Shown piece by piece: positions 16,474 to 25,017 of a stretch of DNA of 36,586 bases. The position numbers and the translations under genes were made by a program. Source of the DNA: Firmicutes bacterium UBA1065 (lineage in GTDB: Bacteria > Bacillota > Clostridia > Tissierellales > Sedimentibacteraceae); the NCBI GenBank assembly GCA_002316225.1, contig DCDC01000131.1:1-36586 (forward strand), in the 5' to 3' direction. The notes below the pieces were generated by a model. It was not told the origin of the DNA and searched no databases. It saw only the letters and a program-made list of their open reading frames with translations. Position 1 is the stretch's first letter; every line of letters starts with the position of its first letter.

Positions 16474-16528
16474 GTTGTTTTATGCTCCGTTCCTTTCGTC
16501 TGTTGACTTATAGAACAACATTTCGCAC

Positions 16529-16536
16529 TATAATTA
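16529..16536 (-). other. Eight-base stop-codon spacer between exon 1 and canonical intron start
   Basis: TAATTATA lies between the last sense codon TAT of the S-layer frame and GTGCG. A canonical splice would leave the TAA in the mRNA. A splice shifted 8 bases upstream removes it and keeps the frame. A possible pairing partner for the exon end GGCTTA is TAAGCC at 16374-16369 in domain I, which I could not verify. Confidence 0.7.
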
Positions 16537-18972
16537 ATAAGCCAAGTATTCTTCTGGGTCGTATTCTTCTGGGTACACAACTATTATGTCGTAGTCTCCG
16601 TCATCATCATATACATCGTAAGCTTCAAAGTATCTGCCTCTTATATCATTCTTAACGCCAACTTTATCAAATGTTAATTTACCATTATCATCATATTTTA
16701 ACACATATACTACAACATCGTCAGCTAAGAAAACTGGTTTTTCAACTCCTTCTACAGAAATTGAATCAGTAATTCTTTGATTAATCGCTGTACCCGTCGT
16801 AACGTCTGTTACGTTTTCAAGATTTTTCAATTTTCCATTTGTAAGTTTCAATTCTTTTACCTTGAAATCTACATCAAATGGATCCTTAACTGCATCGGTA
16901 TGTGCAAGATACTCTACTTTTTTGCCGTCAACGTAAGCTGTGTATAATGTTACATTTACTTCTTCATCTTCATCATATGCCACTCCATCATTCTTGGTAA
17001 TTAAAGCGAATGTTCCTGTTTCACCTTCGATTCCTTCAGATACTAACAGAACAACTATTTCAGTAACGTCCATAATCTTATATGCTGTAATTTCCTTTGG
17101 ATCAAGGTCATCTTTTGTTACAACAACTGCATCTTCATAGTCATTGCCGCCAGGTACATTGAATATTACAGCATTTTTTGCTAACTTAAAGCTCTTTGCA
17201 TTAGTTTTAACTGGATTAAAACCTCTGTCATTTGCTTTATCTACAAAAAGAATCTTGTTGATTTCTTTATCGCTGTTCAGCTTGTATTCTATTATATCGC
17301 CTACTACTAAATTAACATTTAAATCCCGACCATTTTCGGTTACTACTTTTTTATCAGCAGCATAGACATCATCATAAGCTTTTTTATCGATTACATATGT
17401 TATTTCATCACCTGAAGCTGTCAATAATTTTACTTTTGGTTCAGCTAAAACGACACCACCAGATGTAGTTTGATATCCGTTTGTTTTATCTAAAACTAAT
17501 GCGTAATTGCCTGGAGTTGCCTCTTCATCGGATTCAAAAGCAAATATCTTTCCATTGTAGTCCAAGAAGAATACGCCTTCGTCACCAACAGCTATTGCAT
17601 CACCATATGGATTTGCTTCATAAGCTACGCCGTCGATATAGTAATCTGATCCTGTCTTCTTTGTAATCTTGCCTTCAACAGTTTCTCTTGCTACTATAAT
17701 GGTCATTTTATCAGCAGCTTTTGAATCAAAATAACTGTCATCGCCACTCTTCAAAGGAACAAATACTGCTAATACATCATCTTCTTCGATATCTTCTAAT
17801 GATTCAGCATCACCTTTTATTGTTAAGTTATCAAAGTCAACAACCTTTCCGTCCTTTGGCAGATAGATAACGTCTAATGTTAATTCACCGTCAACATAAG
17901 GATCTTCTACCAGAACATATCCTGAAGCCTTTGTTGCAACAACTGCTAATACGTTTAAATCATCCTTAATTTTATCTCCGTCTTCTCCTTCAAGTACAAC
18001 AGTTACTTTAGCTTCGTCAGCTTCTAATACAGAATGGTCATAAGCAGATACTCCTTCATAATTATACATGAAATCATCTACATCTGAAGTCTTGAAAGTA
18101 AATTCATCCTCATTTTCATCTTCAATTGTAATACTGCCTGATGTAACAGCTTTAACAGTACCTGTAAATGTTAATGAGTTTACACCTTTAACAAATACTA
18201 CTACATCATCTTTTTCATATACAGTGATATTCTGATACATATATTGATATAAATCTACAACATCACCCTTGTAATCTTTATGGTCTGGATCAACATGGTT
18301 AGCGTTAACTGTGAAAGTTACTTTTTCAGCAAGTCTGCTTAACAAGGGTTTATCTTCCTTATTATCTTTTACATATACTACGTTTCCGTCGGAATCAATT
18401 GTTACCAGTATAGCTTCTAATGCATTGAACAACAACTGAGCAATTCCGCCCCTGTCAGCTCCGCCTGCCAATGATTTCAAACCATCAAGCAAATCCAATT
18501 CGGAAGCTTTAACCTTGAAGTTTGTCGGCCAAGTCATACCTTTCAATTCGTTGCAGTCATCAGTATAACCTAATGCTCTGATTATCATTGTAATAGCTTC
18601 ATCATAGGATACAGGATCATTAGGTCTGAAGTTTCCGTCACCATCGCCTAATACCAGTCCTCTGCCTGATGCAATGGCAATCCATGGATCTGCCCAGTGT
18701 CCCTGAGTATCGGCAAAGTTGCTCTTTGCTCCTGATACTAAATCACCGTAGCCAAGAATTTCAACTATTAATTTGGCCATTTCTGCTCTTGTTACGACTT
18801 GGTTCGGTCTGAAAGTACCGTCTTCGTAACCTGTAATTACACCTAAAGCAACCAGAGTATCGATTGCTTCTTCGTAATCGCCTTCAACGTCTTCAAATTT
18901 TGCTGCGAAAGCAAAGCTGAAGCTTGAAAGAATCATTGCGATTACTAAGACAAGTGATAATACTTTTTTCAT
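16534..18972 (-). CDS. SLH-domain S-layer protein (exon 1 / unspliced isoform)
   Basis: 812 residues. A Sec signal peptide (KKVLSLVLVIAMILSSFSFAFA, cleavage near residue 23) precedes two clear SLH domains: residues 25-75 with GVITGYEDGTFRPNQVVTRA, and 85-136 with GLVLGDGDGNFRPNDPVSYD. A degenerate third follows to about residue 190. SLH domains bind pyruvylated secondary wall polymer. The remaining 600 residues are acidic, beta-rich and Cys-poor, typical of clostridial S-layer proteins. The unspliced reading ends EEYLAY and TAA. RBS AGAGGAGG and a strong promoter suit high expression. The mRNA continues into a group II intron and a second exon. Confidence 0.93.
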   Translation of the reverse strand: MKKVLSLVLVIAMILSSFSFAFAAKFEDVEGDYEEAIDTLVALGVITGYEDGTFRPNQVVTRAEMAKLIVEILGYGDLVSGAKSNFADTQGHWADPWIAIASGRGLVLGDGDGNFRPNDPVSYDEAITMIIRALGYTDDCNELKGMTWPTNFKVKASELDLLDGLKSLAGGADRGGIAQLLFNALEAILVTIDSDGNVVYVKDNKEDKPLLSRLAEKVTFTVNANHVDPDHKDYKGDVVDLYQYMYQNITVYEKDDVVVFVKGVNSLTFTGTVKAVTSGSITIEDENEDEFTFKTSDVDDFMYNYEGVSAYDHSVLEADEAKVTVVLEGEDGDKIKDDLNVLAVVATKASGYVLVEDPYVDGELTLDVIYLPKDGKVVDFDNLTIKGDAESLEDIEEDDVLAVFVPLKSGDDSYFDSKAADKMTIIVARETVEGKITKKTGSDYYIDGVAYEANPYGDAIAVGDEGVFFLDYNGKIFAFESDEEATPGNYALVLDKTNGYQTTSGGVVLAEPKVKLLTASGDEITYVIDKKAYDDVYAADKKVVTENGRDLNVNLVVGDIIEYKLNSDKEINKILFVDKANDRGFNPVKTNAKSFKLAKNAVIFNVPGGNDYEDAVVVTKDDLDPKEITAYKIMDVTEIVVLLVSEGIEGETGTFALITKNDGVAYDEDEEVNVTLYTAYVDGKKVEYLAHTDAVKDPFDVDFKVKELKLTNGKLKNLENVTDVTTGTAINQRITDSISVEGVEKPVFLADDVVVYVLKYDDNGKLTFDKVGVKNDIRGRYFEAYDVYDDDGDYDIIVVYPEEYDPEEYLAY

Positions 18973-19051
18973 TCTATTCCTCCTCTAAATTTTGTTTTTG
19001 TGGGTGTTTAGGTCCCCAATACCTTCATTGTGTCGGCACAAGGACTTAATT

Positions 19052-19080
19052 ATTATATCATCGTGATATTATGTAGTAAA
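19052..19080 (-). promoter_or_regulatory. S-layer promoter with overlapping inverted repeat
   Basis: On the minus strand TTTACT (19080-19075) and a perfect TATAAT (19057-19052) are 17 bases apart; the leader is about 70-75 bases. ATATCA-TCG-TGATAT, a perfect inverted repeat, covers the spacer and the edge of the -10 box and could be an operator. Confidence 0.78.
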
Positions 19081-19233
19081 CATTTCAAGGTTAATTGTAA
19101 TGCTTTTGTAATAATCACGAATGAGTGCCAACATGCCACGTTTATAATATACCACAAGATGCGGGGCTTAATATTACATTAATATTACAGGTTTGTACTT
19201 ACGCCGGGTATGGGAGCAGGGGTTGGGGGTATG

Positions 19234-19791
19234 TTAAGATGAGGTGTTGTCTTCGAATCCAGATAGGTCTTCTTTTGTGTCTTCATTGAACATGGTATCT
19301 CTTCTTTGAGTTAATGCCTGGTACAGGCTTATGCAGCCTGTTACCGTAAAAAGAATACCTATTATGATAATTATTGTTTGGAGGGCTCCTTTGGCATTAA
19401 AGATGCAAAAAAGGGCAAACAATATGCCGGTTCCTGATATTATAAGGTTTATCACATCGGTGAAATCCTGGTTCTTAATTGCCTTAAGATAAACAGGCAA
19501 GCTTAAGTATAATATAAATATTCCCAAAAACAGCATGACTGCTTCAGGTTTGTACAGACCCGCAAAGGCTGCTATTACACCTGCCAGGTAACTTGTTTTT
19601 TCTTTCATGGACAGGCAGGGATAAGTCATTTTAAGATTTGCAAGGCAGAACCCTATGAGGATGATCATTGCCAGGCGGATGGACAAACTCCCTATATGCT
19701 TTGATGCCAATATAAATATGATTCCTGTCAGGCTGAGAATCAAGCTCAGGATTTTTAAGGTTTTTGACTTGAAATTTAAATTCTGCAGCAT
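19234..19791 (-). CDS. DUF308/HdeD-like membrane protein
   Basis: 185 residues. Six predicted membrane helices as three hairpin pairs, for example ILSLILSLTGIIFILA, LAMIILIGFCLANL, LFLGIFILYLSLPVYL and IIIIIGILFTVTGCISLY. An acidic soluble tail (EDTKEDLSGFEDNTSS) follows. The pattern of short helices with G-rich turns resembles DUF308/HdeD proteins, whose function is not settled. It lies downstream of apbE on the same strand, 83 bases apart, and might be co-transcribed. The family call is tentative. Confidence 0.6.
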   Translation of the reverse strand: MLQNLNFKSKTLKILSLILSLTGIIFILASKHIGSLSIRLAMIILIGFCLANLKMTYPCLSMKEKTSYLAGVIAAFAGLYKPEAVMLFLGIFILYLSLPVYLKAIKNQDFTDVINLIISGTGILFALFCIFNAKGALQTIIIIIGILFTVTGCISLYQALTQRRDTMFNEDTKEDLSGFEDNTSS

Positions 19792-19874
19792 GGAACCAGC
19801 TCCTTTTGGAGTTAATTATAACATTTATAAATATAGTTAGCAATAAAAAACCGGTACAGGTCCCATATGCTGTA

Positions 19875-21191
19875 TTATTTCAATAAAGTTCCCCGGTATA
19901 TTATATTGCCTGCCTGGTCCAGACTGGATGCTATCCGGTAAGCATCATCATGGATATGGTATTCATCCTCCGGTATATTGGTCAAGACTTCATAATAATC
20001 GTAATCCTTGTTGTATAGGACTATTATTGTTTTATAATCCGCCTTGATATTGTTTGCAAATTTTAAAGCTTCATCAAGCTCCATGAGGCAGATGGATGTG
20101 GATAAAGCATCACACATAGCTGCGCTCCGGCCTATTACCGTAACCGTGGCTATTCCTTTTTGGGGTTTTCCTCTGAGCGTATTCATGGGATAACCCGTTT
20201 CAGCATCTATTATATGGGAATAGAGCACTCCGTCTATTTCATAAGAGTGGTCATAATCGCCGCTGCTTGATATTGAAGCATCCTTTATTGCTACTGACAT
20301 ATAGGAATTCTCATCATTGTTTCCTTTCCTGGGTTTCCTGATTTGAAGGTCAAAGCGGTATGTTCCGTTTTCAACGGACTCATCGGTGGCACTTTTCATC
20401 ATTCCCAAACTGCTTGTCCCGCTGGAAAAATAACCGTAGGCATATCCCGCATCATTCAGCATTTTTATGGCCAAATCAACAACATATCCCTTTGCAATCC
20501 CTCCAAGGTCAATCTTTCCCTGGTAAGTGACACCGTCAATGGTTACAGGTTCAATATTTTTAGTCAGGTAATAGCCGCTTTCTTCATCTCCCGATAAAAC
20601 TATCTTGCTGAAGTCTGCCAAATCAACAAATCCTTTTATATACTTTTCCTCAGGAAGGGATGATCCTTCTTGTGTCCTGTCCCTGTCATAAGGAAACTGG
20701 GGTTTGTAGCTCAAAGAATTGAATCTTGGCGTGAAGGCCCAAAGATCAACCAAGGAATATACGGTCGGGTCAAATATCCCCCCTGTCAATTCATATGCTT
20801 CCTTGGCAATTTTGATGATGTTGGCGGTATGATTTGAAACCGGAAGGCTCTGCCCGTATTCCAGCTCATTAAACCTTGCTATATCGGAAGTTTCCACGGA
20901 TACGGACACCTCTTCCTGTATTTGATTCATCATATCTTTCAGGTCGTCCCAAAAGTCATCATATTTCTTCATATTTTCTGGTTTGGAAAAGTCATCGAAC
21001 ACTCTCAAAATTGAAATTGTTGAAAAATAATCGCCGGTATGCTTGGTCCTGGAAGTATAGTTTTTTAACTTCAGGTATTCTTGTATTTGGTTTTCATTTG
21101 ATGCAAAAGGTATAAGGGAACATGATGTAATAAACATTGAGAGTATTACAAGCAAGATGATGCAAAAATATATTCTGGAAAATTTATTCAT
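19875..21191 (-). CDS. apbE: Lipoprotein ApbE, FAD:protein FMN transferase
   Basis: 438 residues from ATG 21191 (GAGGG at 7 bases; the 15-residue upstream extension lacks a site). The lipobox FITSC places the acylated Cys at residue 24, so the enzyme works outside the membrane. Conserved ApbE motifs are DLGGIAKGYVVD (FAD site), ISSSGDYDHSYEIDG, YSHIIDAETGYPMN and MCDALSTS (Mg ligands). A long extra segment (about residues 160-215) separates the N-terminal part from the core. It moves FMN from FAD to a Thr of the D/S-GAT motif, and likely targets in this window are NqrB, NqrC and the FMN-binding lipoprotein at 22424. The usual NLGG-like motif reads SSGTSSLG. Confidence 0.94.
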   Translation of the reverse strand: MNKFSRIYFCIILLVILSMFITSCSLIPFASNENQIQEYLKLKNYTSRTKHTGDYFSTISILRVFDDFSKPENMKKYDDFWDDLKDMMNQIQEEVSVSVETSDIARFNELEYGQSLPVSNHTANIIKIAKEAYELTGGIFDPTVYSLVDLWAFTPRFNSLSYKPQFPYDRDRTQEGSSLPEEKYIKGFVDLADFSKIVLSGDEESGYYLTKNIEPVTIDGVTYQGKIDLGGIAKGYVVDLAIKMLNDAGYAYGYFSSGTSSLGMMKSATDESVENGTYRFDLQIRKPRKGNNDENSYMSVAIKDASISSSGDYDHSYEIDGVLYSHIIDAETGYPMNTLRGKPQKGIATVTVIGRSAAMCDALSTSICLMELDEALKFANNIKADYKTIIVLYNKDYDYYEVLTNIPEDEYHIHDDAYRIASSLDQAGNIIYRGTLLK

Positions 21192-21419
21192 GAAATATCC
21201 CTCAAAAAAATAAATAGTTAAAAAACAATATATCATAAAGCAATTTTTTGGTCAATCCATTAACAATTATTCCCATTTAATGGTGATGGGGGCATCTTAT
21301 TACAAGCAATGTTCTGATATTTTAACAGGACTTTTATTACTCAGCCATCATCACCTACAAGCTGAAAGCTCATGATTTCAAGCTTTTAATCCATGGAATA
21401 TATTACCTATATTAACATA

Positions 21420-21448
21420 TTGACACTATTTTTTAGTTATGCTAAATT
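21420..21448 (+). promoter_or_regulatory. Promoter of the two-lipoprotein operon
   Basis: TTGACA (21420-21425) and TAAATT (21443-21448) are 17 bases apart, giving a leader of about 50 bases. The rest of the 315-base gap to apbE holds an imperfect inverted repeat (AAGCTGAAA with TTTCAAGCTT near 21360-21387) and nothing else I recognise. Confidence 0.65.
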
Positions 21449-21506
21449 ATTATTAACTATTTAACAAACAGTTAAATAGATTTTACATATTTGGAAGGAG
21501 ATAAAA

Positions 21507-22355
21507 TTGAAAATGAAAAAATCTATAGCAATAATTTTAGCACTTGCTATTATAGCAGGAGCCTTAACCGGCTGCAGCACACCTGCTCCCGCACAAGCAG
21601 ATACGGCTGAACTTGATAAGGTTAAATCTGATTTAAACGCTGCAAATGAAAAAATTGCCGACCTTGAAGCACAATTAGCTGAAGCAAGCATATTTTATGC
21701 TTCTAAATTCCCAAAATGGTTTGAAGAAGAAGGTACCTGGAGAACCGTACAAAATGAAAATCTTGCAAACAATCAACCCAGCGGCTTCATAAAGGATGCA
21801 AGCGGAAGACCTACAGATGAAGACATTGAAACAATGCTGCATTTTGCATCATTGGCAGTTACATCAGGCGGTAAATCCGACTGGTTCCTGGTTGCTGTAA
21901 CCGATCCCGAAGAACAAAATATTATAATAGGCGATAAATATGGAAAAGCCACTTCCGAAGGAACAGTAACGGTACTGGTATTTGGCGAAAGACTTCTTCG
22001 TCCCGATGTAAGAACAGATGATAAAAATGTTTACCAGCCTGACCGCGGATACTATGATGCAGGTATTGTAACAGGCTACCTTAATGTAGCAGCCATCAGC
22101 CTTGGTTATGGAACTCACATGTTCATGACACCAGCTTTGCCGGGAGTTAACGGGTTCAATAACGGTGAAAGAGGCCTTGACTGCGATAAGTACCTTGAAG
22201 GAACCCAGTACTACATGGCAAGCACTCACGAATTCCACAGCACCGAAAACATGAAATTCGTATGTGCAGTAGTAATAGGAACACCTGACGAAACCGTTGA
22301 AAATGGTGTTACTAACAAGGAGTTCCCGGACAACTGGATTATCTGGCAAGAGTAA
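21507..22355 (+). CDS. Exported nitroreductase-like lipoprotein
   Basis: 282 residues from TTG 21507, 6 bases after AAGGAG; ATG 21513 would be 12 bases away. The lipobox ALTGC gives Cys23 as the lipid anchor. A short coiled coil (about residues 33-62, ELDKVKSDLNAANEKIADLE) precedes a nitroreductase-fold domain: SGRPTDEDIETMLHFAS, a WFLVAVTDPEEQNIIIG segment and DAGIVTGYLNVAAISLGYG, the last matching the FMN-binding helix region of the family. Nitroreductases bind FMN and reduce nitro or quinone compounds, normally in the cytoplasm; an exported form is unusual. Its neighbours are the FMN-binding lipoprotein and ApbE. Confidence 0.78.
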   Translation: MKMKKSIAIILALAIIAGALTGCSTPAPAQADTAELDKVKSDLNAANEKIADLEAQLAEASIFYASKFPKWFEEEGTWRTVQNENLANNQPSGFIKDASGRPTDEDIETMLHFASLAVTSGGKSDWFLVAVTDPEEQNIIIGDKYGKATSEGTVTVLVFGERLLRPDVRTDDKNVYQPDRGYYDAGIVTGYLNVAAISLGYGTHMFMTPALPGVNGFNNGERGLDCDKYLEGTQYYMASTHEFHSTENMKFVCAVVIGTPDETVENGVTNKEFPDNWIIWQE

Positions 22356-22380
22356 TTAATAAAATAAATAAGAAACCATG

Positions 22381-22405
22381 GGAAACACTCCTTGTGAGTG
22401 TTTCC
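22381..22405 (+). terminator. Intergenic hairpin between the two lipoprotein genes
   Basis: GGAAACACTC pairs with GAGTGTTTCC around CTTGT. Only TGATTT follows, so it is probably an attenuating or mRNA-stabilising hairpin rather than a full terminator. The next gene's AAGGAGG begins 7 bases later. Confidence 0.6.
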
Positions 22406-22423
22406 TGATTTAAGGAGGATACT

Positions 22424-23482
22424 TTGAAAGCTTTCAAAAGTTTTATTTCAATATTAATCCTGCTCTTACTTATTACAGGGTGTTCCCGGGAAAGCTCAAC
22501 CGATGTTCCGGACCCCGGACCGGTTCAGCCGGAAGGTGATGAAATTTCAGCCGAATTTGAGAAATACGGTGATTATGGAAGAGTGCTTAAAGCTGTTCCC
22601 GGTGAAAATCAAGTCTATATAGAGGCAGAAGGATACTATGGCTACCATATGGAAGATGACCCTTCAATGACTGTAGGTGTAACCATCAGCAGCGAAGGAA
22701 AGATTCTTAGCGTTGTTAATATTGCAAGCAAGGACCAGACTCCCGGTTTTGCCGAGATGGTGACGGATGACTATCTTAAAGAAGCTTACACCGATGCAAC
22801 AGCATCCCCAAACCTTGAAACAGCTCCTGTCACCGGTGCAACCATATCAAGCAAGGCAGTTATGTACGCTGTTCAAACCGCAGCATATTATGCTGAAAAT
22901 GTCTATGGTTATGTAGCAGACGTAAGCTCTGCCGAAATAGAAGAGCTGAACCAGGTATTTCCGGCAGATTATAAGGAAATTACAACTGATTACAAGGTTG
23001 ACGAAAAAACCATAGGAACAGTCCTTTTTGCAGCTGAAGGCCGGTCCGATGAAGGAAATGTTGTAGGATTGAAAGTCAGAAGCGCAAATAAAATGAATTA
23101 CGAAGGAACGGCAAGAACCGGCTGGGATTCCGCCGAACCTAATTTATTCACCATGATAATAATAATCAATAAGGATTCCAACAAGGTTGTGGCCTGGAAG
23201 ATGGTTAATGACGGAACAAAGAGACCGGAATACTTCACTGTGCCGGAAGAAAAGATCAATTCCTACATGAATGTTGAAATTACCGGCCAGGATGTATTTG
23301 ATAATTTTACGGAAGGTTTGGTTTACAACTTAGAGGTAGAACTGGAAGAGGATTCTGAAGGAAATAACGTGATTGCCGGTACATCGGTAGTTTATACCGG
23401 TGCTTCTGAATCAGGAACATTCAGCAGCCAGCATGTTCGTCAGTGCTTCAGAACAGCTGCTTATTTCTATGCAAATTACTAA
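22424..23482 (+). CDS. Double FMN-binding-domain lipoprotein
   Basis: 352 residues from TTG 22424, preceded by AAGGAGG. Lipobox LITGC, acylated Cys20. The first FMN_bind domain (about residues 60-162) carries APVTGATISSKAV; Thr140 is the predicted covalent FMN site. The second (about 195-351) is homologous in layout (VVGLKVRS, YTGASESGTFSS, RTAAYFYAN) but has TGAS in place of TGAT and an insert, so its flavinylation is doubtful. The layout recalls PplA of Listeria, a two-FMN lipoprotein in extracellular electron transfer. A rho-independent terminator follows. Likely role: carrying electrons outside the membrane. Confidence 0.85.
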   Translation: MKAFKSFISILILLLLITGCSRESSTDVPDPGPVQPEGDEISAEFEKYGDYGRVLKAVPGENQVYIEAEGYYGYHMEDDPSMTVGVTISSEGKILSVVNIASKDQTPGFAEMVTDDYLKEAYTDATASPNLETAPVTGATISSKAVMYAVQTAAYYAENVYGYVADVSSAEIEELNQVFPADYKEITTDYKVDEKTIGTVLFAAEGRSDEGNVVGLKVRSANKMNYEGTARTGWDSAEPNLFTMIIIINKDSNKVVAWKMVNDGTKRPEYFTVPEEKINSYMNVEITGQDVFDNFTEGLVYNLEVELEEDSEGNNVIAGTSVVYTGASESGTFSSQHVRQCFRTAAYFYANY

Positions 23483-23495
23483 AATATATAATAAA

Positions 23496-23524
23496 AATGG
23501 CTATATAACAATAGCCATTATTTA
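23496..23524 (+). terminator. Terminator of the lipoprotein operon
   Basis: AATGGCTAT pairs with ATAGCCATT, followed by ATTTATG, 14 bases after the stop codon. The T-run is short. Confidence 0.7.
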
Positions 23525-23745
23525 TGAACATTAACAGATAATTTTGATTTTTTATCTCATGCGTAAAACAAATAATGTATGGAAGAATACGCAATGAGAT
23601 TTTTTTTGCCCTCCGGCACTAAAGAATATATTGTAATTTATTAATTTTTGTTTTATATTAAATTAATGGCAGCAGCTTAAAATACATATCCTTAGTGTTG
23701 AAAACAGATAGGGATTTACAAGTTAGCATTTGGAGGAAAAAATAT

Positions 23746-25017
23746 ATGAATGCAGAAATTCTTTGTATAGGCAGTGAGCTTTTGCACGGGGACATAGTCA
23801 ATACCAATGCCAGGTATATATCCAAAAAATTGGCGGAAATAGCCATTGATGTCCATTATCAAACCGTGGTGGGAGACAATCCTCAAAGGATTAAAAAAGC
23901 TTTAGATATTGGTTTTTCAAGGGCAGATATCATAATATGCACGGGGGGTTTAGGACCCACCCAGGATGATATAACCAAAGAAGCCTTAGCTGAATACTTT
24001 GGGGTGGATATGGTTTTTGACCAGGAAAGCTTTGAGCATGTTAAGAAAATTTACATGCGCTTCAGGAGGGACTTACCTCAAAACAACATGAGGCAGGCAT
24101 ATTTTCCCAAGGGTTCCATAATACTTGATAATCCCAACGGTACTGCCAACGGCTGCATTTACAAGGGTGAGGACAATAAAGGAAATCTCAAAATCGGAAT
24201 ACTTTTGCCGGGACCTCCAAAGGAAATGGAGCCCATGATGGATACGAAGGTTATACCTTACCTGAAGCAGTTTTCCGATTGGGTTGTTTACGGGGAAAAA
24301 CTGGTTGTAACCAATATTGGTGAATCCGCTGCGGAAGAAATGGTTCTTGATATCATAAAAGAACAAACAAATCCAACCCTGGCCACCTTTGCCAGCGCAG
24401 GAAAGGTTATATTCAGAATTACGGCAAAGGCTGAAAACAAGGAAAAATGCATTGAGCTCATAACCCCGGTAAGGGAAGAATTGATAAGGCGTTTCGGAAA
24501 AGAGAATGCCTATCTTGTTGACAGCGGAAATGTCGAAGATAAGGTTGCCCAATTGTTATTGGAGAAGAAGCTTACCATATCAGTTGCTGAATCATTGACG
24601 GGAGGCCTGGTTTCTTCAAAGCTCATAAGCTATCCGGGTATATCCGGGTCATACCTTGAAGGCTTTGTTACATACAGCAATGAATCCAAAATAAAAACAC
24701 TTGGGGTAAAAAAGGAAACCCTTGACAAATATGGGGCTGTCAGTGAGGAGACGGCAAAAGAAATGGCCTACGGGGCAGCCTTGGTTTCGGGAAGCGACCT
24801 GGGGGTTTCCACAACGGGAATTGCCGGTCCCGACGGAGGAAGCAAGGAAAAGCCGGTGGGTTTAGTTTATGTGTGTGTTTATTACAAAGGCAAGTATGAA
24901 GTGAAAAAAATAAATTCCTCCGGATCAAGAGAAATCATCAGGGAAAGGGCAGCCGTTACGGCACTTGATTTGGTCAGGACTTGTATTGAAAGGTATGAAG
25001 ATACTTTGTCATCCTGA
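23746..25017 (+). CDS. cinA: CinA-family protein / nicotinamide-nucleotide amidase
   Basis: 423 residues from ATG 23746 (GGAGG at 9 bases; 17 upstream codons lack a site). The N-terminal MoaB/MoCF-like domain starts MNAEILCIGSELLHGD, with the motif GGLGPTQDDITKEA. The C-terminal PncC domain has VAESLTGGLVSSKL, YSNESKIKTLGV and GIAGPDGGSKEKPVG. It deamidates NMN in pyridine-nucleotide salvage, and the N-terminal domain acts as an ADP-ribose pyrophosphatase in related proteins. The last codons (TCA TCC TGA) are formed by the dispersed repeat that begins at 25007. Confidence 0.96.
   Translation: MNAEILCIGSELLHGDIVNTNARYISKKLAEIAIDVHYQTVVGDNPQRIKKALDIGFSRADIIICTGGLGPTQDDITKEALAEYFGVDMVFDQESFEHVKKIYMRFRRDLPQNNMRQAYFPKGSIILDNPNGTANGCIYKGEDNKGNLKIGILLPGPPKEMEPMMDTKVIPYLKQFSDWVVYGEKLVVTNIGESAAEEMVLDIIKEQTNPTLATFASAGKVIFRITAKAENKEKCIELITPVREELIRRFGKENAYLVDSGNVEDKVAQLLLEKKLTISVAESLTGGLVSSKLISYPGISGSYLEGFVTYSNESKIKTLGVKKETLDKYGAVSEETAKEMAYGAALVSGSDLGVSTTGIAGPDGGSKEKPVGLVYVCVYYKGKYEVKKINSSGSREIIRERAAVTALDLVRTCIERYEDTLSS

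Larger units (their letters stand above)
15829..16528 (-). ncRNA. ORF-less group II intron in the S-layer gene
   Basis: Minus-strand ribozyme of about 700 nt (708 with the shifted 5' site). It begins GTGCGAAA at 16528, the group II 5' consensus. Domain V is at about 15902-15868: ACGCCGTATGCGG, a GAAA-type loop, CCGCACGTACGGTGT; it folds as the invariant hairpin with catalytic triad CGC. A domain III-like GGGAGCCAAGGAA sits at 15940-15926. Domain VI follows (CTTACTGAAATCTGTT, AACAGATAGGTAAG) with an unpaired A as candidate branch point. The 3' end is placed at GAT 15829 (AY rule plus exon phase). No reverse transcriptase or maturase is encoded, so splicing must be autonomous or use a maturase in trans. 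Confidence 0.87.
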
